From Pycnopodia helianthoides (taxonomy: Eukaryota; Echinodermata; Asteroidea; Forcipulatida; Asteriidae), in the NCBI GenBank assembly GCA_032158295.1, contig CM063245.1, positions 8,170,700 to 8,234,699 on the forward strand: a DNA stretch of 64,000 nucleotides. The letters run 5' to 3'. The number at the start of each line of letters is the position of its first letter. Position 1 is the first letter of the stretch. Under the pieces are notes generated by a model. It worked only from the letters and a program-made list of their open reading frames with translations, had not been told where the DNA came from and made no database searches. The position numbers were made by a program, and so were the translations under genes. Positions 1 through 15,700 of the stretch are shown here, in pieces.

Positions 1-641
1 GCTGATATTATTTCTACTTGGTGTTTGAAATTAATAAATTTACATCCGAAAATGGTCTATCTACTTTTGATATAAAGGGAACATTGTAAATGGTGATTTA
101 CTAGATTGGTTTATAAAGGTATCCATGCCCTTGATTCAAAATCAACTTTAGAAAGAAGCCTTGGGACCATATGAGTCAGGTTCCTCCTTCCTGATTACAT
201 GGGTTTGTATGTATGGCCAATCAGTGCCACAGATTGCCACTGCAGATATTGACCAATGCTTAGAACCTCATCTCTTCCAACAGTGGCCTAAATTACATTG
301 CAATGGAGCACACAGCTGGTGGCTTCTCCAGTTTACCACTCTCATTGAAGCACCTTGGGCTATGGCTCTACTCTCTACATCAGTATGTGTGTGTGCCTCA
401 AAATACCACTGTTGTGGCAATGACAGGTATTGGTTAATTGTCTTGAGAAACACACTAACAGTAGGAGGGATAATATCCTTACATGTCGACCCAAGCAGAG
501 TCTTAATTCACAAAGGCTAATACTGTATTTACATTAGACCCCATTACAGCCCATTACCTAAACCGTTTGTATACACAATGAGATCCAGAGTTGAGGGAAG
601 TAGTACATGATGAATAAGTGAGATATTGTAATGCTACTTAC
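1..641. other. No exon recognised; presumed intron downstream of exon 77
   Basis: I see no EGF-type exon, no splice-flanked reading frame and no polyadenylation context tied to a coding exon here. The short open frames on either strand lack cysteine spacing or flanking splice sites. The next exon of the large gene presumably lies below base 1. Confidence 0.5.
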
Positions 642-764
642 CTGCAGTACATGTAGCTCCAATCCAACATCCAGAACATGCACACTCAAATGAGAAGCAG
701 CTATTAGCAACTGTCTGACATAGGCCTCCATTCTGGCATGGATTGACGGCACAAGACTCAAACT
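642..764 (-). CDS. Exon 77: eight-Cys EGF-like domain
   Basis: 123 nt, the last exon seen in transcript order. Reads [16 protein letters not shown] and [17 protein letters not shown]. The acceptor CAG is followed by AG, so the start could shift by two bases; the longer choice keeps a multiple of three. A GTAAGT donor follows, so more exons are expected downstream. Confidence 0.88.
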
Positions 765-3700
765 CTGTCAATAATAACAACAACAACAAACACTTGTCAT
801 TGTAGAAATCCAGGTTTGCAAGAACTTTCTAAATATCAAAAATGTCATATAAACAAACAAAAATATTCTGCAAACTTTCTTAATCAAAATCTGTTAAATT
901 TTCTTATGTTTCTTTCATATATCTTGCAGAAAAGCAACACCTAAACATGTATATCAATTTGAATATCTTAAATGCTAAGTAGAAAGGCCACAGTTATAAT
1001 TGCTCTAATGGCAACAAAGTCATTGGTTGGGTTTGAAATATAATTGATATCAGGCTTGCTAATAGACAGCTCTCGATAGACGCCTACTTTACAGGCAATT
1101 TGGGTTTTTCCTTTGAGCTGAGTCAAGCATTCTAACTATTCTCTGCAGCCTAGTGGTTCACCAAACAATCATGCAAAGAGTTTGATCAAAATGATGCATG
1201 CAGCACCAGGTATTTACACATAACACATTGTTATGTGTTCAAAAAATGATTTATCTTAAAGTTGGCCAACTTTACACTGTGTGATGTCAAGTGAGAACTA
1301 TCTACAGTCAAAACAATAAGAGAACAAAACAATAAACATGTATGAGTTGGTGAAATTGAAATTGTAAAAGTTAGTAAGGCTTTACCTTGTGTGCATAGAG
1401 CACCAACCCAACATCCATTACATCTGCAGGTAAACTCAGTACAATCCTGCTGGGAACCAGTGAGAGCTGGTGAACACTGGCCACCATTCTGACATGGGTT
1501 ACCAGCGCAGGGATTCTTGGCTGTAAACAACAAAACAAATAACATGCATTGTAACCAAAATTAACACCAATCAGAAAGAAATTTCATCCATCAAAATAAA
1601 TTGATGAATTTTCTCAAACAATTTTTGAATTAGTATACAAAACTTATGGAAATTATACCTAAAGAATAACAACTTTCTTATAAAATTGAAGTAAGAACAA
1701 GTATTGAAGTAATTCCTCTTGCATCAAACAAACTGTTAAACTGCAATAGATAAATTGATCTCCTTTATAATAAAACTGGCTGTATTTATGAGAGTGACTT
1801 ACGTATAGAGCAGTCTGGTCCTTCATAGCAATCAGAACATTGACATTGATAGTCTAGACAGGATGTACCTTGACTTGAGCAAACACCACCATTCTGACAT
1901 GGGTTAGGGCTGCATGGATTAATAGCTGCAAGACCAACAGAGACAGTGTCAACAAGTTATACACATGACAAATATAATACCATACAAGCAACACTATATG
2001 CAATGGATGAAAGTACAAAAGACTTTAGCAATCTGGTTGTCTTTCATTCCACTGGGTCATCATCAATTTGTAACACCAAGTAATAATGGGCTGAGGAAAA
2101 CAGCTTTCCGTTACACTCAATAAATTTATTTGGGATCTGAAAAATGTAGAGAAGAGAGTGGAGTCCATCGAGTGTTGCTTCTCTAGCGTTTAGAAAGTGA
2201 ATGTGAAGATGGTGGTTTGTGAGGGCGCCAGTGGTAACAGAATCAGTTTGCATAATAAAAGGCAATCGGCGGAATGATATAAATGTAGTATTTAGTATGT
2301 ACACAAATGAAAGAAAATAGTGCATTTAACGGAATAAGTAGTAAACTCTGTGGGGGATATCTTTATAACTGTCAGTTTATAAACCAAATGAGATTGTAAT
2401 TTATCTGCAAATCTGTGTACTATTATATTATTACTCTTCCCAATTAAATTTACACCCTTTAAATTGTTAATTACACCAATGTAAGGACCGAGTTTGATGC
2501 TACTTAAAAAGTAGTGACTTTTGTTTGGCTACAGCAAGCAGTAGACCATGACAGTGGTTTCCGGTAATACCAGATGTACATACCTACAGTACAGTGATCT
2601 CCAGTGAAACATTCTGAGCATTGACACACACGGGATGTACAGGAGTTGTCACTGATGAAACATGTACCTCCATTAAAACAGGGTTGGGTTGTACAGGGAT
2701 TAATGGCTGTAATATAAACACATTCATCACGGAGAAATTAGTTTTTACTCTGCACCCATTTTCATAAGCTTTTCTGAGTCGGAGAGAAAATAAAACAAAT
2801 CTAAAGACACAATGTTAAGCAGAAGAGCAAAAAATTTACCAAATACAACAAATCTTTAAAATATAATTGAAATAAAAAAAATGCATGTCACTAAGTTTAT
2901 AAGTTCATATGACTTACACATAGGCATTGCTTCAATGTGAACTATTTTCCATATTTTTCAACTACAAAACTGACATACATATTTAGCTTTACGGTTGGAG
3001 GGATGCTTCACGCTTACAATGGATATTCATATTTTTACAAAACTCTTCTAAAGCTAGGTTTGGTCGAATTGAAGTCACAGCTGTCCATGTTTTTGTGTAA
3101 ATCCATAAAGAAATCTTGTGGACTTTTGGATACTGCCCATTTTAGTACAAGTAAAGTATGCATAGTCTATGATGGAGGTGTATCATACTATATTACATTG
3201 GATATCTAGGAATAATAGTTTGTTTACAAACCAGTATTGATCATATCAACTTACACATTTCACAATTAGCTCCAGTCAGACAGGTTGGGCACAGGCATAT
3301 GTAACGAGTACAGTCACCAGACAACTGTGCACATGTACCTCCATTAACACATGGGTTATTGCGGCATGGATTCACATCTGAAATAACAATTACATCAAAC
3401 ATCATCAGCAAGACATCAAACCTTGATGTGTGTCTCATATTAACCCAATTTACCTGACGTCATCATCACAATAATCTTGGTTGCACCATTTTGGGAGTCA
3501 ATGTCCTCCATGTGTTATACAGTGTAGTGTACATTTTATGCGATGCTGCAGTTGTACGTGCAAAATGGCCAGTGTGGCAGACAGTAGCTGCTTGTGACGT
3601 TGGTGCAAGGGCTCAATAAAATAAACCCCAGTAGGTTGGATCTTTGAAATATTTGCTGATGTGACTAAGAATACTTGGTTCAGGTATTGACCCAATTTAA

Positions 3701-6700
3701 CTGACATCACTCATCACCCTCAATCAATCTTGGTTGCATTATTGTGCACATTTTAGGCAATATGCCCGGGTTAACACATTCACCTTATCTTTACATGCGA
3801 TTTGACTCCCAAAATGGCAGTCCATGGGCAGACAGTGGTCTTGTGTAACATCAGCACAATAGGTCAATATAGGTACAATGAGAAAGATCTACTTCAAACT
3901 AGCAACATTATTGTCAGACAGCTATCAAGCTACATGAGTTAAGTTACAAATAAAAGGCAAGAGTATTGTTAACCAATGCGAGAGTGTTATTTACTTACAT
4001 TCCAGGCAGTTGAGTCCAGTAAAGCATATACTACACTGACATGTATAGGAGTTACATTGGCCTGGTGTTGTACTGATTACCTCTGTGCATTGACCACCAT
4101 TAGAACATGGATTGTTGGTACAGGGATTGATGGCTGTAAAGTGAAAAATATAAACAGTCATTTAGTGCTTGGTATTATCTGGAAGAAAGAATGAGTCCTA
4201 ACAGCTAATGTCTCATAGGATTAATACAAACGTTTTCATTTATTAAATGACCCAAACTAAAATAAACATTTTAATTTATTTTTAGAAGAGCTTTTGCATG
4301 TAGCGACAAATATTTAAACTCAAACATTTTTTTGTAAGCCTTTTTGAGGTATGGTGGACACATTACTAGAGCCCAAACAGTGCACTCCCATAGTGTCCAC
4401 ATGTATTACATTGACACTTTGGCATGCATTTATCTATTCATATCAAATATAATTGATATGACTTACGTTGCGAGCAGTCAGGTCCAGTCCAGCAGGAACT
4501 ACAAATACATGTATGTACTGGACATACATCACCAAGAACATTGCCAGCTTCACAAAATCCACCATTTTGACATGGATTACTGGAACAGGGATTGGTAACT
4601 GTGGAGATAAGACAATAACAAATTCATTCAGGTACATGTATTATACATTAATTTATTCAGGTATTATACATTAATTTATTCAGGTATTATACATTAATTT
4701 ATTCCAGTTTATATATTAACTCTAGAGCTCCTAACATTAAGATTTCAGGACCAGTACATGCAAAGTAGTATAGTCTGGAATTGACTACACATTAGTGTTT
4801 GAATGAGACTTTTGCCTGCAGGTTTTAGTGCCAGACTAAACTGATGAAACTTGAGAAAAAGCCCCAGTGGTTGCCCAAACTAACCATGTGGAACAAAGGC
4901 GACAAGTGCTAGTTACAATGACAGGAGGAACTAGTCCTGGAAGTAGCAACTTAAAGTAATCATTCTGAGCTTACTTTGATCACAAGTAACACCGCTGAAG
5001 CAAGAATCACATTCACATATGTAGGTATAGCATCGACCTGGTTGTTGAGGGATGGTACGGCATGTAGCTCCATTATTACATGGGTTGGCTAAGCAGGGAT
5101 CAATAGCTGCAAATACAAGAACATATAACTCAATCAATGATTTACACACCAAACTAAACCCCAAGGAAAATCTGCTAGAAAGAGTTGCCCCTACTAAGTC
5201 CATTGGTCCATGACCAGCAGCCAGCCTCCAACCTTGTCATTAACATGCAGTAAAGACCAGGTCCTCACACTGTTGTTTCACTAATTAATACATATAACCT
5301 GCTTTCTTAAACTAGTATGCAAGGATTATGGGAAAGTGACCCAAGATGCAGACTTTCAAAAGATGGACAGACTGTCTCAGAGTTGCCATCCTCTCTATTG
5401 TACAAGTAAAACAGAAAGAGGATGGCACAACTTCATAAAGCAGATGTTAACACTGAACCCATTGGAGATTGAGTTAATGGCATAGATAGAATAGATAGAA
5501 ATGATTATCTCACTAAATTAAAAAAAATGAAAAGTGGGTTGAATGAACTTACGCACGACGCAGTTGTCTCCTGCCCAGCAACCATTACATTCACACATAT
5601 AGCTATCACATGAACCAGCAACTGGCTGGCATAAACCACCATTGAAGCATGGATCAGATGCACAAGGGTTCACCACTGCAAAAAACCAAAAACAAAACAG
5701 TTATTATATTAAAAATCATTTATAATATGACAATATCAGCCAGAAGAGACAACCAAGCTAATGATACAAATTAGCTAATAACTAGTAATGAAACTCTCCA
5801 ATTACATGTATGGATCATAACGACTAATGTGCAAATTGTTCTGTTTTTTCTCTTAGAGCAGCACAACCTACTCAACACTTATGAGCGTTATTTTATGATA
5901 GTAGGGAATTGTTGTTACACTTTTCAAGTGTTTTGAGTTTTTGAATAGTCCAGATGATTATTTGTTTAATGGACTTTACTGGACATAAAGTGTCCTTACT
6001 TGGGTTTCAGTTATGAGGGAACAAAACTATTCATGAAAACAAAATTGCACATTATATGACAATTTTAACAGCGGAGGTTGAACTGAGCAAAAATAAGAGT
6101 GTCCGTAGAAGAAAGATACATGGTGGGCTACATCACAGGAACATCTTTGTTGACAAGATATGTATTAAGATCCTAATCTGCATTCACCTCCTTAATTGAA
6201 GCAATAATTTGTTGCATTCTGTACATGGTTAGATTCAGATATAAACTACATAGTGACTTACCTTGAGTACAGAATGGACCACTCCAACACCCACTGCAGC
6301 TACAAGTGAATTGAGTACAATCTATTGCAATACAATTACCACCATTCTTACATGGGTCACCAACACATGGATCCAACACTGTAAATAATTCATCAACAAT
6401 AATAGTCAGTGTCATTCAAATCAAAAATAAATAAAGCCCTGTCCGCATGGTTGGCTATGGCTGTTACTAAGACGCTTCAAATCAATGCATGATCATGTGA
6501 TGATCAAGCCGGCTGTTACTAAGGGCCTCCTATGCTTCAATGCATGATCATGTGATGATTAAGCCGGCTGTTACTAAGGGCCTCTTGTGCTTCAATGCAT
6601 GATCATGTATTTAAGAAACATAATCAAACTTTGCGCCCACATCGTTCAATCCCTCACTGCTAGGGGCACATATTTGCACCCAGCAGAAGTGCTATTTATT

Positions 6701-9700
6701 GGGCATACAATCTGGGCTTCTTTTGACCCCAAGCATCCATTTATCGTCCCCTTTTGCTAATATGCGACATATTAGAGAAGTCATTTCACAAACAATGTCT
6801 CAAATTGTTCTTGGATTTCTTTTGTTTTAAATAATTTTACTGCGTGACTATATCCTTTAAACAAAGGCTGTAAGGAGATTTTACTGAAACCCTGAGGAGG
6901 ATCAAAGTATGACGATGTTTTGGGAGACGACAGTGATGATAATGCTAAACACAATTAATACCAATTTTGTATACTATGTATAATTGAATGAGTAATTTTC
7001 CTGCTAGTCTATAGGTGCATTGTTCTTTAGTTTGATATGATTGTACATACAATAGGGTTGGGGTATACTCACAAGTTTCACAATTTGTGCCAGTATAACA
7101 GCCTGGACATCCACAGAGATAGGCATTGCATGTCACAGAGCCTTGGAAACATGTTCCACCATTCAAACATGGGTTTACTTTACAAGGTGTGATGGCTGTA
7201 AAATAAATACACATCAATAGAAGCATGGTGGATTGGCTAAAGCAAATATTCAACTCATAGCATGGTGCAATGTGTGAAAAGAAAAAACAACAACTACATT
7301 AAAGAAAACGCAACTGAAAATTATTTGTGAATGATAAGTGACCTTATTAGAACACCACTGATAGAATGCGGAGAGCGTTGATTGAGTCATTTTTCATGCT
7401 ACTCAGTTGTGAGAACACTTTATGGATGCCATGCATCCATTTTATTATGCCATGTTTTAACGTATGTATGGCAAAATGATATCATGTGACACATGTCCAG
7501 GTACTATGTCATTTAGATGGACCAATGAAAAACGCTCAATGTGCAGCCATTTTGCCCCACACGTCTTACATACTAGTGTGTTAGTTATGTTGACTATTTG
7601 ACTATTGCTGGTGTCTAAATACTTACTTGTCTCACACTGAAGACCAGTAAAGCAGCCATCACATACACAGGAATATGCAGAACACATACTATCAGTTGAA
7701 CATGCACCGCCATTCTTACAAGGTGTACTCTGACATGGATTGTTATCTGTAAATAGTCAATATATCAAAGTATTGCAATCACAGATCCATCATTTCTTAT
7801 AAACATCACAAGATATAGTGAGGTAGTTTCTACAATATGGAGATATTACTGCAACAGACAAAATATGTCTCAAAATAGAAATGTCAGATCCTATTCTTCA
7901 CAGACAAAGGATCCTTTCAGAAAATGACAAGAAGATGTTTATTGTGTTTTCCAATTACTCTGATGACAGAGCATTTTTTGTTTGGTTAATAGAATATTTG
8001 TGTTTGACCTTACACTGATGTGTAATAAGCATTGTATACTCAGTGTTTTCTGAGCCTGTGGAAACAAAAATCCACAGGCTACTGGGACGGGATATGAACC
8101 CCCAACCTCCCCACTCTAGAACCGATGTCTTGACCACTAGACCACCGAATGACAAGTTGGATTCCTGTAATTTAAATCTATGATGTAATTATGACATTAA
8201 CTTACAGACTTGGCATGTATCTCCAGTCCAGCATCCTGTACATTCACAGACAAACCTCTCACAAGATACACCACTAGCGAAGCATTGACCACCATTGGCA
8301 CATGGGCTTTGAGAACACGGATTTTTACCTACATAGACAATCAGATACATTCAAATGTACATCTCTTTTTATTTAAAAATGCATCAACGCAAGAAACTGT
8401 GGAAATCTACAATCCTGGTATTCATAAAACATTTATTGTTGACATATAATGTAAATATTTACAATTAATTAACTAGACACATAGATCCTTGTAATTTGAT
8501 TGGTGGAACATGCATTGTGTGTCATCATTTATTTTGCCATCTATACCGCAGTGATGCTTCAAAAATTAACATTGGAGTCCAATATGGATAATTATTGGAC
8601 ACTTTGAAGAGTCATTTCCAAGAAATCGTTCCCTGCCATTTGTTCAAATGAAGCGAGGTCGTGTCACAGCGGGCAAGGTTGTTGTCTACATGGAGTTGTC
8701 CACATTGTTTAGAAACGGGTCTTTAGAATTTTCAGAGTGCAGGGCAGACAAGTTTTTGTGTCTATTTTGTGTTTAATGTGCAAAAGTTTCAAATAACAAG
8801 AATTCATGTGTTGTAAAAAACAAATATTAATGCATTTCTTTAGTGCATTCCCAGAACATAATCACTTGGTGAAACCCGGCTTTTCCATTTCACTCAGCCT
8901 CACCTCTTGAAACGGAATAGTCCAGATTTCACCTCATGATTATACCCTGCAACGATGCACTCACATGCATCCAATATTTGTATAGCATGTCATATTACCT
9001 TAAAGAAAATAAAAGATTGTTTTACAAATTTACAAAAATTGTATATTTTGCTACTGTGGATGCAAATTGATTGTAAATAATGTATCAAAAAACACACAGG
9101 CAGTACGACAAAATTGACATTAACTATTTGAAGTGTTTTGAATCTTAGATAAGAAGGTTAAGAAGGTAGAAAGAATTGACTTACGCTGTGAGCATGTTGG
9201 TCCAGTCCAGCAATCTGGACATGAACATGTATACTGATTACATGCAGAGGGATCTTCAGTACATACACCACCATTCTCACATGGATTGAGGGTACATCCT
9301 CCTTCATCTAAACAATACAATCAAATTACAATGGTTAGTGTCTTGCACAAGGACAAACGTACCATGACCAGGAATGGAACCCACACTCTGACAATGAACA
9401 CCAGAACTTGAGTCTGATGCACTAGACTGCTAAGCCATAACACTCCATACTCCTATTTCAAACATAAATGTTTTATATTTCTTGAACAGACAATTTTGGG
9501 GGGCATTTTCAGATAGCCCAGCAGAAAGGTCTAAGTATACATGGGACATACAGCAGAACTATTTATCATGACATTTACAAAAAGACAAAATGTGATAATA
9601 TCAGTAAGTACAAACTCGTATGCAAAATATAATTGTAGACTGTTGCAGTTGTAAATCACAGGAGGTACTTTGAAAATGCATTGAAGTTAAAGTTTTGTAT

Positions 9701-12700
9701 TCACAAGCATTGCAATTAAGTGCTTAAAAATACATGCACTAACTGAAATGAACAGTACTTTCCAATTAGCTTTACAATTAAGGAAAGACGAAGAGTGACA
9801 AAACTTACATCGTTCACAGTTGAATCCAAAGAAGCAAGGTGGACACTGGCAGTTGTAATTGTTACAGTGGTTGACACATAAACCTCCGTTAAAACAGGGT
9901 GAGCTGATACATACATCGACCGCTAAAATAAACCCCCAGAGAATAACACATTATAAACACAATTATTCATCTAGCTACAAACACAAAGAGGAAACAAAGA
10001 AAGCATAGTCCATAGACCTTGCATATGAATTTCTGTTGTTTGTCCTTAGCAATGGTAATTATGTATGCAAGGGGTCTCTATATTACTCTTGGTCTTGTTT
10101 TGTGTTGTCAAATTGCCATTCCCTGTGAGATCATTAAAGACAACAGTAAACTTGATGTTTCCAACAAGAGTTGAAGATGACAAGAATGAACCTGTCATTT
10201 TCGTCAAAAATTGACATTTTGAAGTTCATCCGCTTTGCTACCTTGTGACCACATGATCCATGTTTGATGTTTATTGGTAGTTGAGTTAAATACATGAAAC
10301 AGACAATTCTTTGTATTCTTCTTTTATGATTTATTATTAAGTAATGTAAACGTGGCACTTTTCAGCATTGAGTGGTACTACATGTTGTGTTGATATACTA
10401 AGTTGCATTTATTATGGTTTACATATTACAAACAGTAGTATGTAAAACCTACCAGCAGGAAATATCTTGTGTTGTTTTTTGCTATAATGGCTTTTCTGCT
10501 ATACTAATACAATTTACTTATGAAAAACAAATAAATGTATATATATATATATATATTTTTGTGTTTAATTTAAAATAACAAATTTTGCTGAATGATTTGG
10601 GGTTGTAATATTCTTCTTGTTAATGTATACTTACGTATTTCACACAAGTCTCCAGTGAAGCATGTAGGGCATGTACAGCTATACGATGGGCATCCATTAT
10701 TACATATACCACCATTCATACATTGATGATTCTCACAGTAATCAACAGCTGTATAACAAAACAAGCATCAACAGCATTCATTATCATAATCATTTTAAAT
10801 AATAATAATACGCAGTTTACATATTTAGCCCTTTAGCTCTTTATGTGCGGACGTCTCAAAGCACTCAATATAACAGGGACCCAGAGCTATGTTTGAATCA
10901 GAAACCCATAGCACCTTGTAAGGGCTTACAGGGGGTGATATTGCGCAATCAGCAGCCACTGCCATAAACAGACAAATAACAGGGTGAACCCCTTCTCTTA
11001 ATGATAAGTGTACTGGGCTATTTATTGTGCATTACACAACACACAGGTCCTACGGCTTTATGTCCAATCTGAAGAAAAAGGCATCTATAGCTATTAAGTG
11101 TCTTGCTGAAGGACACAAGTGCCATGACCGGGACCAAAAGAAAAAAATGCCTTGGACAAGAATGATTGATGTTTTTCAGTTTTCTAAAAAGAAAAGAGAG
11201 GATATAAGCTGACCCACTGTTAGGAATTAAGATTGTTTACTTACCAGCATCACAGAACTGGCCCCTGAAACAATCCTCACACACACAGATGACTGATGTA
11301 CATCGGGCATTCTGGAAACAAGAACCACTGCTACTACATGGGTTCACATCAGGAGCACAGATATTAACACCTAAAATATCAAATACAACAATCAAGAAAA
11401 ACACCATCAATTTACGTTCATCATAATCAATTGTTTTGACAAAGATGAAACAAAGTTTATCATTGCTGATTGTATACAAATAATGAGTGTAATGGTGAAC
11501 ATACTTTCATGAGTTGAAATATTAGAATGCTCCATTCAGTGAGGGGGAAGCCGAGTTGAATGAAGCATTCCATTTTTCAATGACACAATACCTACAGAGT
11601 TATGTCCCATTTGAAGGGTGAAGCAATTGTGGTTTATTTGCCTTGCTAAGGGACACATGTGTCATGAATGTGACCCGAACGACAACACCTGCCGCCGATT
11701 TCACAAAACTTTACGCAGCTGCGTGAGTCCAGTTGAGCAAGATTAATTGTTTTAGAGGTGCTCAACTTATACAATAAATGTTGTGCAAGTGGACTTACGC
11801 AATTGCATAAAGTTTCGTGACATCGGCGGCAGAACTTGAGTCCAGTGCACTAGACAACTTCAGCCAGGACATTTTAGACAATGACTACTTACTTTCTGCA
11901 CATGTTGGTCCACGGGTACAGGGTGGGCATTCACATTGAAACTCAGTACATGATGTGGGAGTACAAGTACCACCAGCTTTACATGGACTGCTGGCACATG
12001 GATCAATAACTGCATAGAAACAAAACCAATAACAAGTGAAACCCGCAACATCGTTAAACTTAATGAAGTCCATATTTGTACTTCACAAAAACTAGTATAC
12101 ATTTTTACATCACAAATAATCAGAAGAAAATTCAACTTGAAGTTGGTCAGTTCAGTGATGTAGATCTCAGTCTGTGTTGGTATAACACACTCTGGAAGTT
12201 TAGCACATTGAACAATTGAGACCCATCAAAGACCATGATTTGGTTTCCTACACAGGTTAAACTAACATACATTAAACCAAACAGTTCCCAAATTGTTTGA
12301 ATATGAGCGATACAGGGAGGATGTACTGGCTATTATGCCATTCTGTTGTGTCAGTCCGAACAAGTTTGATCTCCTTAAATAACATTTTACGTAAGTATGA
12401 AAGTACCACAGCGTTGTACTTCACTTAAAATATCTTGGATGTACAACAAAACCTATTGGTGCTGAGCTACAACGTTAAGCATGGAGCTTCCTCTCTCTCA
12501 GACCATATACAATATTATTACAAAAATCAGGGTTTTTTTTTGTGCTGATACGACCATATGATGAAGATATTCCCCACTTAATGTCATACATTGTTATCTT
12601 TATACCTAATGGATTGAGCATTCAAGCATTTTGTTTGTATACTAAACATTAAATTCTCTATTAGTGTGTTTAAAGAGTGGTAGCAATACTTTGAGACTGT

Positions 12701-15700
12701 GAACATATACTTGCTTAATATTGGTGTTAAGATAGAACCAAACTAGTCTGTGATAGCATACTTACAGTCCTGACAGGTAGGTCCAGACCAACATCCATTA
12801 CAGAAGCACTGATAATTCTGACAGTTGGTTAATGCTGGTTGGCAGAAGGCACCATTCTTACATGGATTAGAATCGCATGGGTTAATAGCTGCACAAGTAA
12901 GGAACAAAAAGGAACTAAAATAAGGCAAATATAAGAACTTGTTTGTCATTAGTAGGGGTATAGGCAATACGTTTGCTCTGTAACTGTACATTTGAATGAC
13001 ACACAACTAGGTTCTGTGTCGATGTAGAATGGAGGAGGATTACCAACTGTTATCTTTTCTGTCATTGTTCTTTTGGAATCTAAATTTCCTGATATCATTT
13101 CCTCTCCAAAGCAACACAATACCATTTTTTGCTATACTGTCATTCCTTGATTCAAATAGAGTAAATGCCTAAACACTGTTGTGTCAACTGCAGCCCTCTC
13201 TTGGTTTAATGTTTATCTTTTTCAATGACCACTTGCATTGGCCGCCATCACTGAGGTCAAACAATGGAAACTAGCTGTGTGTACGACCTGCATTGTACAA
13301 TTCTCAGCCAATGATAGGTCTTCCTTTGACCTCAGCGAGGGTGCTGTTTGAGATAATTACATCACATACAAGGGGTCTATGTACAGCTCCAATGGAGTGA
13401 GCTGTTTGTGTTTGAGTACCCATTCAAACTATGGGTGTGTAGATGAATCTAAGGGCATACTGTCTGTGCAAATAATGCAAACACGTTGGTTTGGTGTTGT
13501 GTCATTTTTGCTTTGACTGTCTGGCCCCAGCTAAGTCAATGAAGACAACCATACTGTATTTCCATCTCATGTCAAATCATTAATTATCGGACACTCTACC
13601 CTGGACACTCTTGTTCTATTAGAAGTCAAATTATCTTACCGATGCTACAGTCGGATCCAGTAAAGCAACCTACACAGTCACACAAGAAATCCACACAGTT
13701 GTTTGCAAATGGGTAACAAATAGCGTTGTTCTGACATGGGCTAGGAGAGCATTGATCAGTACCTACAGCAACAGAAATATGAATATTCATTAGCCACCAT
13801 GGTGCATGTTGTCATTCAAGTACAAGAACACACTGCAGTTAACAAAAGGACCTTCCCTACTTCTTACCATACAGATACAACCCATAGAACACTGAGCCAA
13901 ACTGCACTCAACTGTGTCTTGCAGTGGATGTAGTGTATTGATACCATGACATGCTTGTATGGCAAAATGGTAACACACATTGAGCATTTCCTATGTTTTC
14001 TAATGGTTGATCTTAACAAAATAGTAACTACTTGGCAAATTTTGTAACACACGAGTGTTATGTGATATCACTTTGCCACACACACGTAAAAAGTCAGTGT
14101 AGTAAAATAGCAGTGCACACATCCATAAGCTGGTCTCACAGTTGAGTAGCATGGATGATGGCTTACTCAACACTCTATGGTTCATGCTTTTTACCCATTC
14201 TAACGTTGATCACATCCCAAACCTTTCAGAACACATGACTTGACTACTCATGATTGATTAGAGGAGCAGGCCTAGTCCAAACAGGTCTACCATGACTGAA
14301 TCAGACACAAGACAGACTTCTACTTACGTTGATCACAGAATGTGCCTGTGTAACATGGAGGGCAGTTGCATAAAAAGCTCTCACATGAAGAAGTGCCCGT
14401 AAAGCAGACTCCATTATTCTCACATGGACTGTTACGACACGGATTGATCTCTGAAAATAAGATACATACACTATCAGTACATCAATGAATAACAATCACA
14501 AATACTGGATACAATTTACAAATCCTTATTGCTTGATATTGGCCTAATAAGTGAAATCGAGAAAGATGCTACCGTGCAAGAACTATGTTTACACATTCCA
14601 AGAAAAGAACATTCAATTTCAAATATGTTGCATTGCTAATAGTTTAAAAAAAAACCTATTACTGTTCTTATTTATAGTATATGACAATGTATTACTGTAG
14701 AATGATACTCCCCCAACATTTAGAGGCAGTGCTTGACATGTGACTGCAGAGCAGCAGAGCAACAAACAAACAACTGACAACTGCCCAGCCCACCAGGCTC
14801 CTAACAGAGCAGTTGGCTTGGCTGAAGTAGACGTTTTGTATAAACCATCTATTATTCAACTCAACAACATACAACAGAAGGTGGTATCCATTATTACCTG
14901 TCTCACAGTAAGGTCCGGTAAAGCATCCTAGGCAGGTACAGGTGAATTCAAAGCAAGACACCTCACTGCACAAACCTCCATTACCACAGGGATTAGACAC
15001 ACAGGGATCCATACCTGTAAGAATACAATGTGTTGATCAGAATTAACCACTCTCTCTCGTTTGTATAGTTTGGGTTGCTATATGGGTGAGTGCCATTAGG
15101 GGATGTTTGTATAGTCTGGGTTGCTATATGGGTGAGTGCCATTAGGGGATGTTTGTATAGTCTGGGTTGCTATATGGGTGAGTGCCATTAGGGGATGTTT
15201 GTATAGTCTGGGTTGCTATATGGGTGAGTGCCATTAGGGGATGTTTGTATAGTTTGGGTTGCTATATGGGTGAGTGCCATTAGGGGATGTTTGTATAGTC
15301 TGGGTTGCTATATGGGTGAGTGCCATTAGGGGATGTTTGTATAGTCTGGGTTGCTATATGGGTGAGTGCCATTAGGGGATGTTTGTATAGTCTGTGTTGC
15401 TATATGGGTGAGTGCCATTAGGGGATGTTTGTATAGTTTGGGTTGCTATATGGGTGAGTGCCATTAGGGGATGTTTGTATAGTCTGGGTTGCTATATGGG
15501 TGAGTGCCATTAGGGGATGTTTGTATAGTCTGGGTTGCTATATGGGTGAGTGCCATTAGGGGATGTTTGTATAGTCTGTGTTGCTATATGGGTGAGTGCC
15601 ATTAGGGGATGTTTGTATAGTCTGGGTTGCTATATGGGTGAGTGCCATTAGGGGATGTTTGTATAGTCTGGGTTGCTATATGGGTGAGTGCCATTAGGGG

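Noticed and set aside
161..520. 119-codon plus-strand open frame near the window start
   Set aside because: No domain pattern, no signal peptide and no splice-flanked structure. The large gene runs on the opposite strand here and the stretch looks like intron.
3255..3377. Apparent ninth cysteine at the end of many EGF exons (for example CEMC, CETC)
   Set aside because: It comes from reading through the donor: the phase-1 base T plus intron GT spells TGT. After splicing the codon is completed by the next exon.
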